A stretch of 23,171 bases of DNA, from NCBI GenBank assembly GCA_049600855.1, contig JBMYQA010000075.1, forward strand, positions 1 through 23,171, written 5' to 3'. Positions 8,523-17,257 of this stretch are shown piece by piece. Every line of letters begins with the position of its first letter. Within the stretch, counting starts at the first letter, position 1. Made by a program: the position numbers and the translations under genes. The notes beneath the pieces are model-generated. The model worked only from the letters and a program-made list of their open reading frames with translations. It was not told where the DNA came from and ran no database searches. This DNA comes from JBMYQA01 sp049600855 (GTDB lineage Bacteria; Bacteroidota; Bacteroidia; Cytophagales; Flammeovirgaceae).

Positions 8523-8659
8523 GAGATCAACTAAATTTTACGTAATGAGATTGGCTAAAGTAAGCTTTTCCCTCTAAAAAACGTATGTTTATAGCATTCT
8601 CAATACAAGTAGAAAAGTAAATCAGTTTGATCTGGTGTTTGTCATAGGCTTGTGTGAGC

Positions 8660-8700
8660 TATTTAGTGAGGTCATCACTGCGTTTCGCGGCCTCATAGTG
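8660..8700. other. Structured non-coding stretch upstream of the methyltransferase
   Basis: TGAGG (8667-8671) can pair with CCTCA (8691-8695), with an inner GCG-TTT-CGC mini-hairpin (8680-8688). It sits about 140-175 nt upstream of the methyltransferase start on the minus strand, in a part of the intergenic region with noticeably higher G+C than its flanks. It could be a leader hairpin. No known riboswitch class is recognised. Confidence 0.25.
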
Positions 8701-8740
8701 GTACAGTTAACCGTTTTTACTGATTGAATACCTTATTTAC

Positions 8741-8778
8741 AAAAAATGGAGTAAATATCGTGTTGACATTTACTCCAT
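8741..8778 (-). terminator. Intrinsic terminator of the DUF4197 gene
   Basis: A perfect 11-bp inverted repeat (ATGGAGTAAAT at 8746-8756 with ATTTACTCCAT at 8768-8778) with an 11-nt loop. Read on the minus strand the stem is followed at once by six T (8741-8746 region), and it starts about 32 nt after the stop codon of the DUF4197 lipoprotein. It cleanly separates that gene from the methyltransferase/glycosyltransferase unit. Confidence 0.88.
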
Positions 8779-8810
8779 CATCAAGTTGGAATATTTTACG
8801 GCGAGTCAGA

Positions 8811-9545
8811 TTATTGATCTTGAGCTCCAAATACTTTTTTCAATAAGGCGCTTGCACGTGCCGCAGGATTGGCGCGGATATTTTTTTCTTCTTGGGCAAC
8901 CAATTTGAATAAACCATCAATAGCGAGCTGGGTAGCGTATTCATTGAGGTCGGGGTTCAGCTTTTTAAATGTTGTTGGTAGCCTATTGTATTTGCCTACC
9001 AAGTCACCGTAATACTTTGTCGCGTTTACTTTATCTAAAGAAGCAGACATTTTTGGCATAAATGCTTCTCGCAATTGTGCTTCGGTGGTTCTTTTCAAAA
9101 AATCTGTAGCGGCTTGTTTGTTATCGTTTTTAAGGATGGCAAAAGCATCTTGAATGGTTAATGATTTGATGGCGTTGATAAAGATCGGTTTTGCCGCAGT
9201 AGCAGCGTCTTCAGCGCCTCGATTAAGTGTAGTCACAAATTTATCGACCTCTTTACCCAAACCAATATCACGTAAAGTATTGGCAACCTTAATGGCATCT
9301 TGTGGAAATGGAATTTTAATTAATGAATTGTTATTGTAACCATTTTGCTTAGAGGCACTCAAAACCCCTTTACTGATGCCCTGTATTAAGGCTTCTTTAA
9401 GACCTCCAGAAACTTCTCCTTCCGTAGGTTCACCTGTACTATTTAGAATAGTATTGGTTGTATTCAAAATTTGTTCAGTAGTACAGCTTGAGGTAATAAA
9501 TAGGCTGGCAACTGTAAGTAGACAAATGAGTCGTAATTTTAACAT
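8811..9545 (-). CDS. DUF4197 domain lipoprotein
   Basis: A 244-residue lipoprotein from ATG at 9545 (MLKLRLICLLTVASLFITSSC, lipobox TSSC); a TTG three codons upstream is a weaker alternative. After a short linker, the DUF4197 domain fills the rest: GLKEALIQGISKGV, IPFPQDAIKVANTLRDIGLG, LNRGAEDAATAAKPIFINAI, YYGDLVGKYN, and DLNEYATQLAIDGLFKLVAQEEKNIR, which ends with the conserved IR-x-NPAAR-x-x-LLKKVFG. This family is widespread in Bacteroidota and Proteobacteria as a single periplasmic or outer-membrane lipoprotein; its biochemical role is not established. It has its own terminator and lies downstream of the 7TM phosphatase gene after 127 nt, so it may be expressed alone. Confidence 0.93.
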   Translation of the reverse strand: MLKLRLICLLTVASLFITSSCTTEQILNTTNTILNSTGEPTEGEVSGGLKEALIQGISKGVLSASKQNGYNNNSLIKIPFPQDAIKVANTLRDIGLGKEVDKFVTTLNRGAEDAATAAKPIFINAIKSLTIQDAFAILKNDNKQAATDFLKRTTEAQLREAFMPKMSASLDKVNATKYYGDLVGKYNRLPTTFKKLNPDLNEYATQLAIDGLFKLVAQEEKNIRANPAARASALLKKVFGAQDQ

Positions 9546-9672
9546 TGCAATCAAATTAGTGATAAAATGGATTTGGACAATCTCTTAACGATTTTATGCC
9601 TAAAATACGAATTTGGCCTACTTATAGGATAAATCTTGTAGATTATTAACTAAACATTAAAGTTAGGGCAAA

Positions 9673-11814
9673 TTAGCTGAGTTTGATTCCCAATACTGTG
9701 ATGTCATCCATTTGTTGTTCATTACCTTCTGTCATCCAAAAATCTAACTGTTGATCTAATATTTGGGCTTGGTGTTCCATATCATGTTCATGATTTTGTA
9801 AAAAGAATGCCCTAAAGTTTTTTGCCATAAACTTACGCTTTTTAGCTCCACCAAATTGATCTTGATAGCCGTCAGAATACAGGTAAAGCGTAGTGGGTTG
9901 AGTTATGGTTAGCTCATGTGCGGTGAATGGGTGTGGAGGTTTGAGGTGTTTTTTAAATCCGCCAATGCTCTGCTTGTCGCCTTTGATAACCTTCATTTCT
10001 CGATTTTGGATGTATACTAAGGCTTGACGAGCACCTGCAAAGTACAGTTTCTTTTGTTTGGGATGATACGTACACAACGAAATGACCAAGCCATCGCCAC
10101 TGTCTTTTTGATACTGCCGCAACACCAAATCAAGCCCATACTGCATGGAGTCCAAAATCTTATTGGGCTGCCACAGATTTAAATTATTCACCGCATTATT
10201 GAGTAAATCATACCCTACGATGCTCATTAATGCGCCAGGAACCCCATGACCCGTGCAATCAATGACGGCAAAAATGATTTTATCATCAAGCTGTTTTAGC
10301 CAATAAAAATCCCCACTTACAATATCTTTTGGACGATAATAGATAAACGTATTTTGTTTTCCAAAGAGCTTATCAAACTCAAGCTGAACGGGCAAAATGG
10401 ATTGTTGAATTCGACTTGCATAATTAATACTGGATAAGATATTTTTGTTTTTGCGCTCGATTTCCCGCTTTTGATGAGATACCGTCTCTAAATTCGCATT
10501 GAGCTCTTCGGTGCGTTCTTGAACTAAACGTTCGAGTACACTATTTTGATCTTTTACCATGCGCTCATTTTCTTTTAATGCTTTGATCGTTGCATCTTGT
10601 GCCTTGCGTTTTTCTTTTTCGGCGATATTGATCTGATTTGCTAAACCAAAAGAAAATAAAGAAGCTTGAATAATAACACCAATGGATACGGCATATTCGG
10701 TAAACCAAACATTGGGTAGAAAACCTTCTGCTTTCAGAATTGTGATGATTACACCAATAATGGTAAATATCCAAGCGAGCAAGTAGAATTTTGCCGTGTT
10801 TACCTTTTTCAAAAGCGCTAAAACTCCCATAAGAATGAATAACGGGCAGTAGATATAAATCAACGAGCGCAAAATATTGAAACCCCATAAATAGGCTGGC
10901 GGGTGAGTATACGAGTACAGTTGGATACAGGAACCCAGCACAGCTACAAATTCCAATATTCGTATAGTTTGATCTAATTGCGGTGCAATTTTAGGAATTT
11001 TCAGAAATAAACGTGAGAAAAGGCTTCCGAGTGTTAAGGTGATAATCGCCGCAAAATTGGTGATGGCATTTGCCAATTGTGGATGATTTTTAAAGACAAA
11101 TTGAAAACCATAACCTAACATAAAACTATAGGTACACCAAAATGCAAACAGGTATAAGATATAGTATAAGTAGCCGCGTTGCTTCGTGCCTAAATAGAGC
11201 AGCAGGTTATAAATGAATAAACCGAATATCACTCCAGATAAAAGGATATTCAGGATGGTAATATTGATGTGTTTTTCTAAAAAGTGGGAGTGCTCAATAA
11301 TATGAGCATTCCAAGTTTTGGTAGAGATTCCCGCTACACGAACGTAAACTTCTAAGGTCTCGCCTCGCCTGAGGTCTAGTGGAATTAAAAAATCCTTGTA
11401 TTTAATGGGGCGATCGTCAAAGGGAAATAAATCACCTGTGATGGTTTTATGGATTTCTCCTGTTTTATGAATTTGGTAAACTTCTATGGTGTCCAGACCA
11501 GGAAAGCCGATGTGGAGTAACCACTTAAAACGGGGATCAGCAACATTAAATACTTTGAAACGATACCAATAGCTATGGGTGTTAAAACCTGCATTTGGAT
11601 GATCTGAATCACTTTTCTTGAACTTTGCATTAAATTCAGAGGTGCGTACTTCCTTAAAGGTTAACGTGGCCGTAGAATCTTCCAAAATTTGAACTGGACG
11701 ACCTAAGGAATATTCCAGCTGCCCTTCTTGTAAATATATTAATGCTTGTCCAGCTCCTTGATAATAGGAAAATAAACAAGAAATCACCAGTATATATTTA
11801 CAAATTGAATTCAT
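9673..11814 (-). CDS. 7TM-DISM sensor with SpoIIE-type PP2C serine phosphatase
   Basis: A 713-residue membrane signalling protein. Order: signal peptide (to about residue 22), an extracytoplasmic 7TMR-DISMED2 jelly-roll domain (about 25-165, with SYWYRFKVFN and the DTIEVYQI strand), seven hydrophobic segments (about 180-400, 7TMR-DISM_7TM), a coiled coil (about 400-460, with ERLVQERTEELNANLE), then a SpoIIE/PP2C phosphatase domain with IVSGDFYWL and VIDCTGHGVPGALMSIVG, whose Asp and Gly residues form the metal site, plus YLYSDGYQDQFGG near the end. The protein likely senses a ligand (often a carbohydrate) outside the membrane and dephosphorylates a serine/threonine-phosphorylated regulator such as an anti-sigma-factor antagonist. 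No partner-switch genes (STAS, HPK-like kinase) are in the window. No His-kinase domain is present. Confidence 0.94.
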   Translation of the reverse strand: MNSICKYILVISCLFSYYQGAGQALIYLQEGQLEYSLGRPVQILEDSTATLTFKEVRTSEFNAKFKKSDSDHPNAGFNTHSYWYRFKVFNVADPRFKWLLHIGFPGLDTIEVYQIHKTGEIHKTITGDLFPFDDRPIKYKDFLIPLDLRRGETLEVYVRVAGISTKTWNAHIIEHSHFLEKHINITILNILLSGVIFGLFIYNLLLYLGTKQRGYLYYILYLFAFWCTYSFMLGYGFQFVFKNHPQLANAITNFAAIITLTLGSLFSRLFLKIPKIAPQLDQTIRILEFVAVLGSCIQLYSYTHPPAYLWGFNILRSLIYIYCPLFILMGVLALLKKVNTAKFYLLAWIFTIIGVIITILKAEGFLPNVWFTEYAVSIGVIIQASLFSFGLANQINIAEKEKRKAQDATIKALKENERMVKDQNSVLERLVQERTEELNANLETVSHQKREIERKNKNILSSINYASRIQQSILPVQLEFDKLFGKQNTFIYYRPKDIVSGDFYWLKQLDDKIIFAVIDCTGHGVPGALMSIVGYDLLNNAVNNLNLWQPNKILDSMQYGLDLVLRQYQKDSGDGLVISLCTYHPKQKKLYFAGARQALVYIQNREMKVIKGDKQSIGGFKKHLKPPHPFTAHELTITQPTTLYLYSDGYQDQFGGAKKRKFMAKNFRAFFLQNHEHDMEHQAQILDQQLDFWMTEGNEQQMDDITVLGIKLS

Positions 11815-11911
11815 TCAGTTGTTTGTTAGTCTTTACTACTTTATGAGTAGTTCTTTTGCCCAATTTAGTAGGAAAATTTCAGGATAATTATTGACAAGTG
11901 CAAATAAATAA

Positions 11912-11935
11912 AGGAGTAGCTACTCGGCTACTCCT
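11912..11935 (-). terminator. Intrinsic terminator of the M16 peptidase gene
   Basis: A perfect 9-bp inverted repeat AGGAGTAGC (11912-11920) with GCTACTCCT (11927-11935), 6-nt loop. Read on the minus strand it is followed by TTATTTATTTG, a T-rich tail, and begins about 29 nt after the peptidase stop codon. It separates that gene from the 7TM phosphatase gene downstream. Confidence 0.78.
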
Positions 11936-11964
11936 ATCTAATCGGTCTAAATCACACCATAAAA

Positions 11965-14847
11965 TCAAAAACGAATCACATCATCCAAGACCAATTCGCT
12001 AAACGCTCCAAGTTGTTTGAGTTGATTTAAGTCGATTTTACTTTTATCTCCATAAATCGTAATCACAATGGGTTGATCTTGAAAATGCCTTTGATAATAG
12101 GTGAGAATATCTTCTAAGGTTAGTGATTGGTAGCTTTCATAAGCGTTAATATTAGGATCTTTCTGAAGCCCTTTTCGGTGATAAGCAGCTATCGTTGCTG
12201 GTTTTGAGGAGAAGGACGGAAAATTTGTAATGACTTTTAATTGTAGATTTTTGCGTAAAGTCTCCATTCTTTCGGGCTTTTGTGGCATGTTCTTTAATAA
12301 ATCTACCATTACATTTACTGCTTCTGTCGTTTTATCTGCCTGACAACCCACAAATCCTAAAAACCGACTTTTACCTTTAGAGATGGGTGAAGTGATCACA
12401 TTAGCCCCCGCTGAATACGCTAATGAGCGATATTCCCGAATTTCTTGCAACACGATTCCTGAAAAGCCTCCTGAAAAGTACTCTTTAAAAGCATTCATCG
12501 AAGCATATTCTTCAATGGGCGATTCTTTGCCCTGAATGTGGAAGTAAATTCGACTTTGGCGAGCTTTTTTGTCATTTACTAAAAAGACTTTATTGCGTTT
12601 GTATTCATGGCCTTCTCTAAAAATATATTCTTCTGCTTTCCCATTGCTGGAAAGTTTAACGTGTGTAGTCAAGCTTTTTGCGAGTTCTTTAGGAGGTGTA
12701 TTCCCTACAAAAAAGATTTCTGCTGCATAGCCTTTTGTGATTTCTTTATATTTGTTGAAAAACACAGCTACATCTATTTTTTCATAATCCTTTGTGGTGG
12801 GGCGTTTCAAATAGTAGGATTCTTTTTCAAATAAGGCGTAGTTGTATAAAGCGCCACTGAGCGTTCTCGGATTTCTTTTCTCTACCTTACGTTCTGCTTT
12901 CAATTCGTTGACCAGCGACTTTCGAGCAGCCTCGTCAAAAGTAGGTTCATGCAGGAGTTTTCCAGTTAACTTCAAACATTCAGCCAACTGCGCTTCTCTT
13001 CCTGAGAGTTGAATGGTTAAAGCGTTGGCACTGTATTGAATAGAATAACTACAACCTAACGCGCCAAAAGCAGATTTTAATTGTTTGAAAGACAACTCCC
13101 CAGCCCCTGCATAATTTAGAAATCGACTGACGCCCAGTAAAGACGGGTCATGGAAGTAACCTGTTTTGAACTGAATGGTGAGGTTGAATAAATCATTTAC
13201 AGGATTGGTAGAAGCCCACAGTTGGTGTCCTTCTTTTAAACTGAGTTGGGAAATGTCTTTCGAAAAGTCTAAAAATCGCGGTTGAAAAGGAAGACTCGGA
13301 ATACGTTCAAACTGTTTGACATAATCGGATTCCTCTTTTTGATCGGTAACAATTGGTTTGTAAGGGGGTTTAGCGAGTTTATCCTTTTTAGGGAAACCTG
13401 TTCGGGAAATCATGTTTACCAGATTATCTCCAAAATACTTTTGAGCTACACGCATGACTTCTTCCTTACTCACGTTATTAATTTGCTGATTGTATTGCAG
13501 GTATTCTTCCCATTTGAGTCCCCGATTGAAGGCTTGCCCAATCATAATTCCCCTATTCGATAAGCTTTCCAACCCTCGGTCAAAGTATTTACTCAAATTA
13601 TTCTTGGCCTCCTGAAACTGTTGATTGGTGAACGTGCCTTTCTTGAGATGAGTGAGGGCTTGCTGTATCTTTTTCTCGCCCGCTTTTAACGATTGTACTA
13701 ATACTTTCGGCACATAAAAAATGGAGTAACCGCCCGCATCATTATAAGTAGAAGGAAAACCTCCACAATAAAACATTTCATTATCTAATTGCAATTGATC
13801 AATATAACCCGTTTGTTCTTCATTGGATAATAGATACTCGCATATATCTAAGGCCATTCGATCTGGGTGCTTAAAGCCTACGGTTTGGTAACCTAAAAAA
13901 CCAGCTTTAATAGGAGTTATTCGCTTTTTTGACTTTTCTCGTCCATTAAACGGTGTTGGAGCAGGCAATTCAAGCGGTGTGATTTTTCCTGATTTTAACT
14001 TGCCAAACTTTTCTTCAATTGCCACTTTTACATCAGATTCTTTAAAGTTTCCTACTAAAATTAGGGCCATATTATTGGCTACATAGTATTGGTGAAAAAA
14101 CTCATACATTTTGTGGAGTGGCGGATTTTTAAGATGAGCTGTTTTACCCAATACAGGCCATTGTCCATAGGGAAGGTTAGGAAATAACAATCCTTCCATT
14201 TCCCGTATTACTTTGCGCTCAAAGTTATCTGCAGCACGGTTTTTTTCCTCATAAACCACTTCTAACTCAGATTGGAAAGAACGGAAAACAGGATTTTGAA
14301 AGCGCGCTGCATACAAATCTAACCACTTGTGAATTTCATGAGCAGGGAAAGAGTTGTGGTAATAAGTCATCTCATAACTTGTGAATGCATTAATGCCTGT
14401 ACTACCAATACTTCGAAGTAATTTGTCGAACTCATTCGGTAAGCCGTATTTTGATGCTTTAATGGCCTGTTCATTAATTGCCTTTTGGATAGCTAGCCGT
14501 TGATCTTCATCAGTCGTTTGTCCTAAACGTTGGTATAATACGGTGATCGAATCGAGATACGTTTTTTCTTTTTGATAATCAGCAGTTCCAAAGACTTGGG
14601 TACCTTTAAATAATAAATGCTCTAAATAATGCGCCATACCCGTAGCGTTTGGCGATTCGTGCTTAGCGCCAGTATTGACCATAACTGCACCAAAAACCTT
14701 ATTGGCTGTAGAGTCCTGATTTAAAAATACCGTGAGGCCATTCGCTAACTGGTAAGAGTTTACCTTCAGAATGTCCTTCGTTTGCGCCTGAATGAAGCTA
14801 GGAACCAATAAAATAAAGAAGCAATAAATCGTCGGTTTGAGTCTCAT
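11965..14847 (-). CDS. Secreted M16-family zinc metallopeptidase (pitrilysin/insulinase type)
   Basis: A 960-residue peptidase with signal peptide MRLKPTIYCFFILLVPSFIQAQ. The N-terminal M16 domain contains the inverted zinc motif HYLEH (His73, Glu76, His77), and ELEVVYEEKNR (about 194-204) holds the candidate third zinc ligand. The stretch between them is longer than in the shortest family members (an insert at about 88-150). A second, non-catalytic M16 half follows (from about residue 500) with the REYRSLAYSAGA motif that helps bind substrate. The full length corresponds to four M16 subdomains in one chain. It probably degrades peptides in the periplasm or outside. It ends with a strong terminator and is transcribed divergently from the lipoprotein at 15040, so the 192-nt gap should hold both promoters. 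Fully intact. Confidence 0.95.
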   Translation of the reverse strand: MRLKPTIYCFFILLVPSFIQAQTKDILKVNSYQLANGLTVFLNQDSTANKVFGAVMVNTGAKHESPNATGMAHYLEHLLFKGTQVFGTADYQKEKTYLDSITVLYQRLGQTTDEDQRLAIQKAINEQAIKASKYGLPNEFDKLLRSIGSTGINAFTSYEMTYYHNSFPAHEIHKWLDLYAARFQNPVFRSFQSELEVVYEEKNRAADNFERKVIREMEGLLFPNLPYGQWPVLGKTAHLKNPPLHKMYEFFHQYYVANNMALILVGNFKESDVKVAIEEKFGKLKSGKITPLELPAPTPFNGREKSKKRITPIKAGFLGYQTVGFKHPDRMALDICEYLLSNEEQTGYIDQLQLDNEMFYCGGFPSTYNDAGGYSIFYVPKVLVQSLKAGEKKIQQALTHLKKGTFTNQQFQEAKNNLSKYFDRGLESLSNRGIMIGQAFNRGLKWEEYLQYNQQINNVSKEEVMRVAQKYFGDNLVNMISRTGFPKKDKLAKPPYKPIVTDQKEESDYVKQFERIPSLPFQPRFLDFSKDISQLSLKEGHQLWASTNPVNDLFNLTIQFKTGYFHDPSLLGVSRFLNYAGAGELSFKQLKSAFGALGCSYSIQYSANALTIQLSGREAQLAECLKLTGKLLHEPTFDEAARKSLVNELKAERKVEKRNPRTLSGALYNYALFEKESYYLKRPTTKDYEKIDVAVFFNKYKEITKGYAAEIFFVGNTPPKELAKSLTTHVKLSSNGKAEEYIFREGHEYKRNKVFLVNDKKARQSRIYFHIQGKESPIEEYASMNAFKEYFSGGFSGIVLQEIREYRSLAYSAGANVITSPISKGKSRFLGFVGCQADKTTEAVNVMVDLLKNMPQKPERMETLRKNLQLKVITNFPSFSSKPATIAAYHRKGLQKDPNINAYESYQSLTLEDILTYYQRHFQDQPIVITIYGDKSKIDLNQLKQLGAFSELVLDDVIRF

Positions 14848-15039
14848 GATGAACGGAGTTAATTCAAGTTTTGGGTTATTAGGTAGGTATTTTGTTATAC
14901 CCGAACTTAATTTACCTAAAGATTCAGAAAATCAGAAAAAGTTGCTTATTGGTAAATAGCAAAAGGAATTTATTGAAATGAATCTATCAACCAATCATAG
15001 CATCTTGATTATTCCCAATTATAACTTAACGATACTTAT

Positions 15040-15756
15040 ATGAAAACCATGATCTATCTAGTATGTTTAGCGACTTTCCTTTGCGGTATGAGTTGCCAGA
15101 CCGATGAACTGAAAATTATCAATACAGGTAATTTTGAAATTGAAGTCCCCGCCAATTGGAAATACAACAAGGCACAAGGAGTCGATAGTTTTGTGGGCAG
15201 CATTACGGGTGAAGGTGTAAATTTATCATTTGATTGGAGTGAGATGGGGTATGCTAATCCATTAATTCCCACTGAAAAAGAATACATCTACGAAAATACA
15301 TACGATTGGATGCCGATTAATGCACCCTATTTTGAGGCAGAAGTCGTGTATACCAGTGGAGATGTCGAAGAAACGAGAGCGCGTATTATGAAAGAGAAAG
15401 GAATCACGGACCCCGAAAAGGTGAGGGTGGAACCTTTTCAAATTCCTACAAAGGAAATAGACTTCCAGAATGGTACTTACACGGCTACATTAACCTATAA
15501 AGACACTGCCATTCAGGTGAAGATTGACATCCCAGCGCGCATAAAAAAACATGAAATCGAGGTAGATACGATTGGGCGATATAGGCGTAAGCTGATTAGA
15601 CCTAAAAAGGGTGAGAAAGGTATAACAGGTGTTTATTTTAAGGATTTGAATGCTGACTTTAACTTTAATTTAGCTGGAAATGTAGAAGGTACAACTAATC
15701 AAGAAAATGCCATTGTTGCATTTAAAACCATTAAAATAAAACGCAATGGTGACTAA
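15040..15756 (+). CDS. Uncharacterised lipoprotein
   Basis: A 238-residue protein with signal peptide MKTMIYLVCLATFLCGMSC (lipobox GMSC, Cys19). The first part after the lipid anchor (about 25-75: LKIINTGNFEIEVPANWKY, then VNLSFDWSEMGY) resembles the start of PsbP-like or similar lipoproteins that keep an amphipathic strand after the anchor, but that is only a hint. The middle is charged (EETRARIMKEKGITDPEKVRVE), the end is beta-rich and basic. I do not recognise a family. It has its own plus-strand orientation between two minus-strand genes, divergent from the M16 peptidase and convergent with the gene at 15806. Probably attached to the periplasmic side of the inner or outer membrane. Confidence 0.7.
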   Translation: MKTMIYLVCLATFLCGMSCQTDELKIINTGNFEIEVPANWKYNKAQGVDSFVGSITGEGVNLSFDWSEMGYANPLIPTEKEYIYENTYDWMPINAPYFEAEVVYTSGDVEETRARIMKEKGITDPEKVRVEPFQIPTKEIDFQNGTYTATLTYKDTAIQVKIDIPARIKKHEIEVDTIGRYRRKLIRPKKGEKGITGVYFKDLNADFNFNLAGNVEGTTNQENAIVAFKTIKIKRNGD

Positions 15757-15805
15757 ATCTGCTTAACACTAAGGCTGATAAGCGTACAACATAACCATGA
15801 TCGGT

Positions 15806-16606
15806 TTATTGGGGTTTATAGAAATTCGCTAAAGCTTGATTAATTTCTGCTGTGGTTAAGTTTGGGAAGAACTCTTGTGCATATTGAAAAGCAAGCTCTT
15901 GGGGAGGTGTTTTGTTATACGATTTTAAAAACTTACCAATGAGTTGTTGTTCAATCTTCACCCTTTTTTTAGGCGAAAGTTGTTGATTAATGCGCTGTAA
16001 GGTGGCTGAGGCTTGTTGCCCCACTTTTTGGAGACTCCCTTGGCGACTATTGGCGAAGGTAATAAAGCGATAAAAATAGAAGGCATTATCGGCTTTACGG
16101 GTGTGGTATAAGGGATGGTTTTTAGGTAATTGTTTAGACGTGTTTTTAAACTGTTGTGCGGTTTCCGTCATTAGGTTTTCAGAAAACTCTAAGCTTTTGA
16201 TATTGTTATATAAGGTTCTCAGTTCAGTGAATAATTCGAAGTCAACTACTTCTGTTTCATCAATTTTAATGGCATACTCCAAGGCTGTGTAATCGTATTG
16301 CGGTTGTATAAATCGGTATTCATAGAAGTCGATAATACTATCATTATTCAAGGCTCGGTTCCATTTTGTTATTTGCTCGGCTTGGAAGTCGGCATATTCA
16401 GGCATACCAAATCGAAAAGCTTCCAATTCGAGTTTTAAGCTACTCAATACTTTATCGCGCTGTTTAGCATTCTTTTGACTTTCGTTGTAGTTGCTAAATA
16501 AAGAGGCCATGTATACGCCTAAAAAGACGATGATTAAATCAACTAACCAATGATACCATTTGGAGCGATGGCCTGAACTGACTCTTCTCTGATTTTTTCC
16601 AAACAT
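15806..16606 (-). CDS. Membrane-anchored hypothetical protein, DUF6090-like
   Basis: A protein of 266 residues from the ATG at 16606 (MFGKNQRRVSSG). A basic N-terminus is followed by one transmembrane helix (HWLVDLIIVFLGVYMASLFSNYNE), here about residues 18-40, then a helical region (QKNAKQRDKVLSSLKLELEAF) and an alpha-helical C-terminal domain. The pattern of one helix reading as LIIVFLGVYMASLFSNYNE near the N-terminus followed by a charged helix matches the DUF6090-type membrane proteins common in Bacteroidota. A longer reading from a TTG at 16720 is possible but adds a leader with no signal character. The stop codon lies 49 nt from the convergent lipoprotein. Function unknown. Family assignment moderate. 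Confidence 0.65.
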   Translation of the reverse strand: MFGKNQRRVSSGHRSKWYHWLVDLIIVFLGVYMASLFSNYNESQKNAKQRDKVLSSLKLELEAFRFGMPEYADFQAEQITKWNRALNNDSIIDFYEYRFIQPQYDYTALEYAIKIDETEVVDFELFTELRTLYNNIKSLEFSENLMTETAQQFKNTSKQLPKNHPLYHTRKADNAFYFYRFITFANSRQGSLQKVGQQASATLQRINQQLSPKKRVKIEQQLIGKFLKSYNKTPPQELAFQYAQEFFPNLTTAEINQALANFYKPQ

Positions 16607-16756
16607 GTTGCTACGAAACTTTTTTAAAATATGACTAATGTCAAAACGGTCTCTAAGATTTTTAGTGGATTTTATGGAAAAGACCACTTTATATGCTGAA
16701 AGTTGCAAAGTGAGTGACAAGTCCTCGAATTCTTTTCTAACTTAATGAATAAATTG

Positions 16757-16764
16757 TAGTTTTG
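16757..16764 (+). promoter_or_regulatory. Candidate -7 element of the ndk promoter
   Basis: TAGTTTTG matches the Bacteroidota primary-sigma -7 consensus TAnnTTTG exactly. About 19 nt upstream lies TTTTC (near 16733-16737), a weak match to the -33 TTTG box. Transcription would start a few bases downstream and give a leader of roughly 65-70 nt before the ndk ATG at 16838. Confidence 0.55.
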
Positions 16765-16774
16765 CAGCCGAAAA

Positions 16775-16799
16775 GTGAATGCTTTTTTTTAGCATTTAC
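16775..16799 (+). other. Leader hairpin of ndk with seven-T loop
   Basis: GTGAATGCT (16775-16783) pairs with AGCATTTAC (16791-16799) through nine pairs including one G-U, enclosing a loop of seven T (16784-16790). It lies in the predicted ndk 5' leader, starting 10 nt after the -7 box and ending 38 nt before the start codon. It may stabilise the messenger or present a U-rich single-stranded loop for a regulator. Not a known riboswitch. Confidence 0.45.
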
Positions 16800-16837
16800 A
16801 TTCATGTTTATAAACATTTAAATTTAGCTAAATCAAG

Positions 16838-17257
16838 ATGGCTGGAAATAGAACATTTACAATGATTAAGCCCGATGCATTCGGCGCTAATAATTCAGGT
16901 GCAATCATCAAAATGATTGAAGATGCAGGTTTCAGAATTGTAGCAGCAAAAGTGACTAAGTTAACGAAAGAAAGAGCTGGACAGTTTTATGCTGTACACA
17001 GTGAGCGTCCTTTCTACCAAGATTTATGCGACTACATGAGCTCTGGAGCAATCATGCCGATGATTCTTGAAAAAGCAAATGCTGTAGCAGATTTCCGCGA
17101 ATTGATTGGTGCTACTGATCCTTCAAAAGCTGCTGAAGGTACAATTCGTAAAATCTTTGCGAAATCTATCGAAGCAAATGCAATTCACGGTTCTGATTCT
17201 GACGAGAATGCAATTATTGAAGGAAACTTTTTCTTCTCTAAAACAGAGCAATTCTAA
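16838..17257 (+). CDS. ndk: Nucleoside diphosphate kinase
   Basis: A 139-residue, full-length NDK. It transfers the gamma-phosphate of ATP to nucleoside diphosphates through a phospho-histidine, keeping NTP and dNTP pools balanced in the cytoplasm. Seen: start MAGNRTFTMIKPDA with the conserved Lys11 of the active site, the ERPFY segment of the Kpn-loop region, and the active-site motif NAIHGSDS (His117). It is single, monocistronic, with a consensus-like promoter, a structured leader and a strong terminator directly after it. The codon choice is even and the gene looks highly expressed. Assignment secure. Confidence 0.98.
   Translation: MAGNRTFTMIKPDAFGANNSGAIIKMIEDAGFRIVAAKVTKLTKERAGQFYAVHSERPFYQDLCDYMSSGAIMPMILEKANAVADFRELIGATDPSKAAEGTIRKIFAKSIEANAIHGSDSDENAIIEGNFFFSKTEQF

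Noticed and set aside
9640..9670. Possible terminator after the 7TM phosphatase gene
   Set aside because: Only a 5-bp TAACT/AGTTA repeat and no T tract; not enough to call.
15757..15805. Possible terminator between the convergent genes ending at 15756 and 15806
   Set aside because: Only short stems (GCTTA/TAAGC, ATAACC/GGTTTAT) with long loops or bulges and no T tract.
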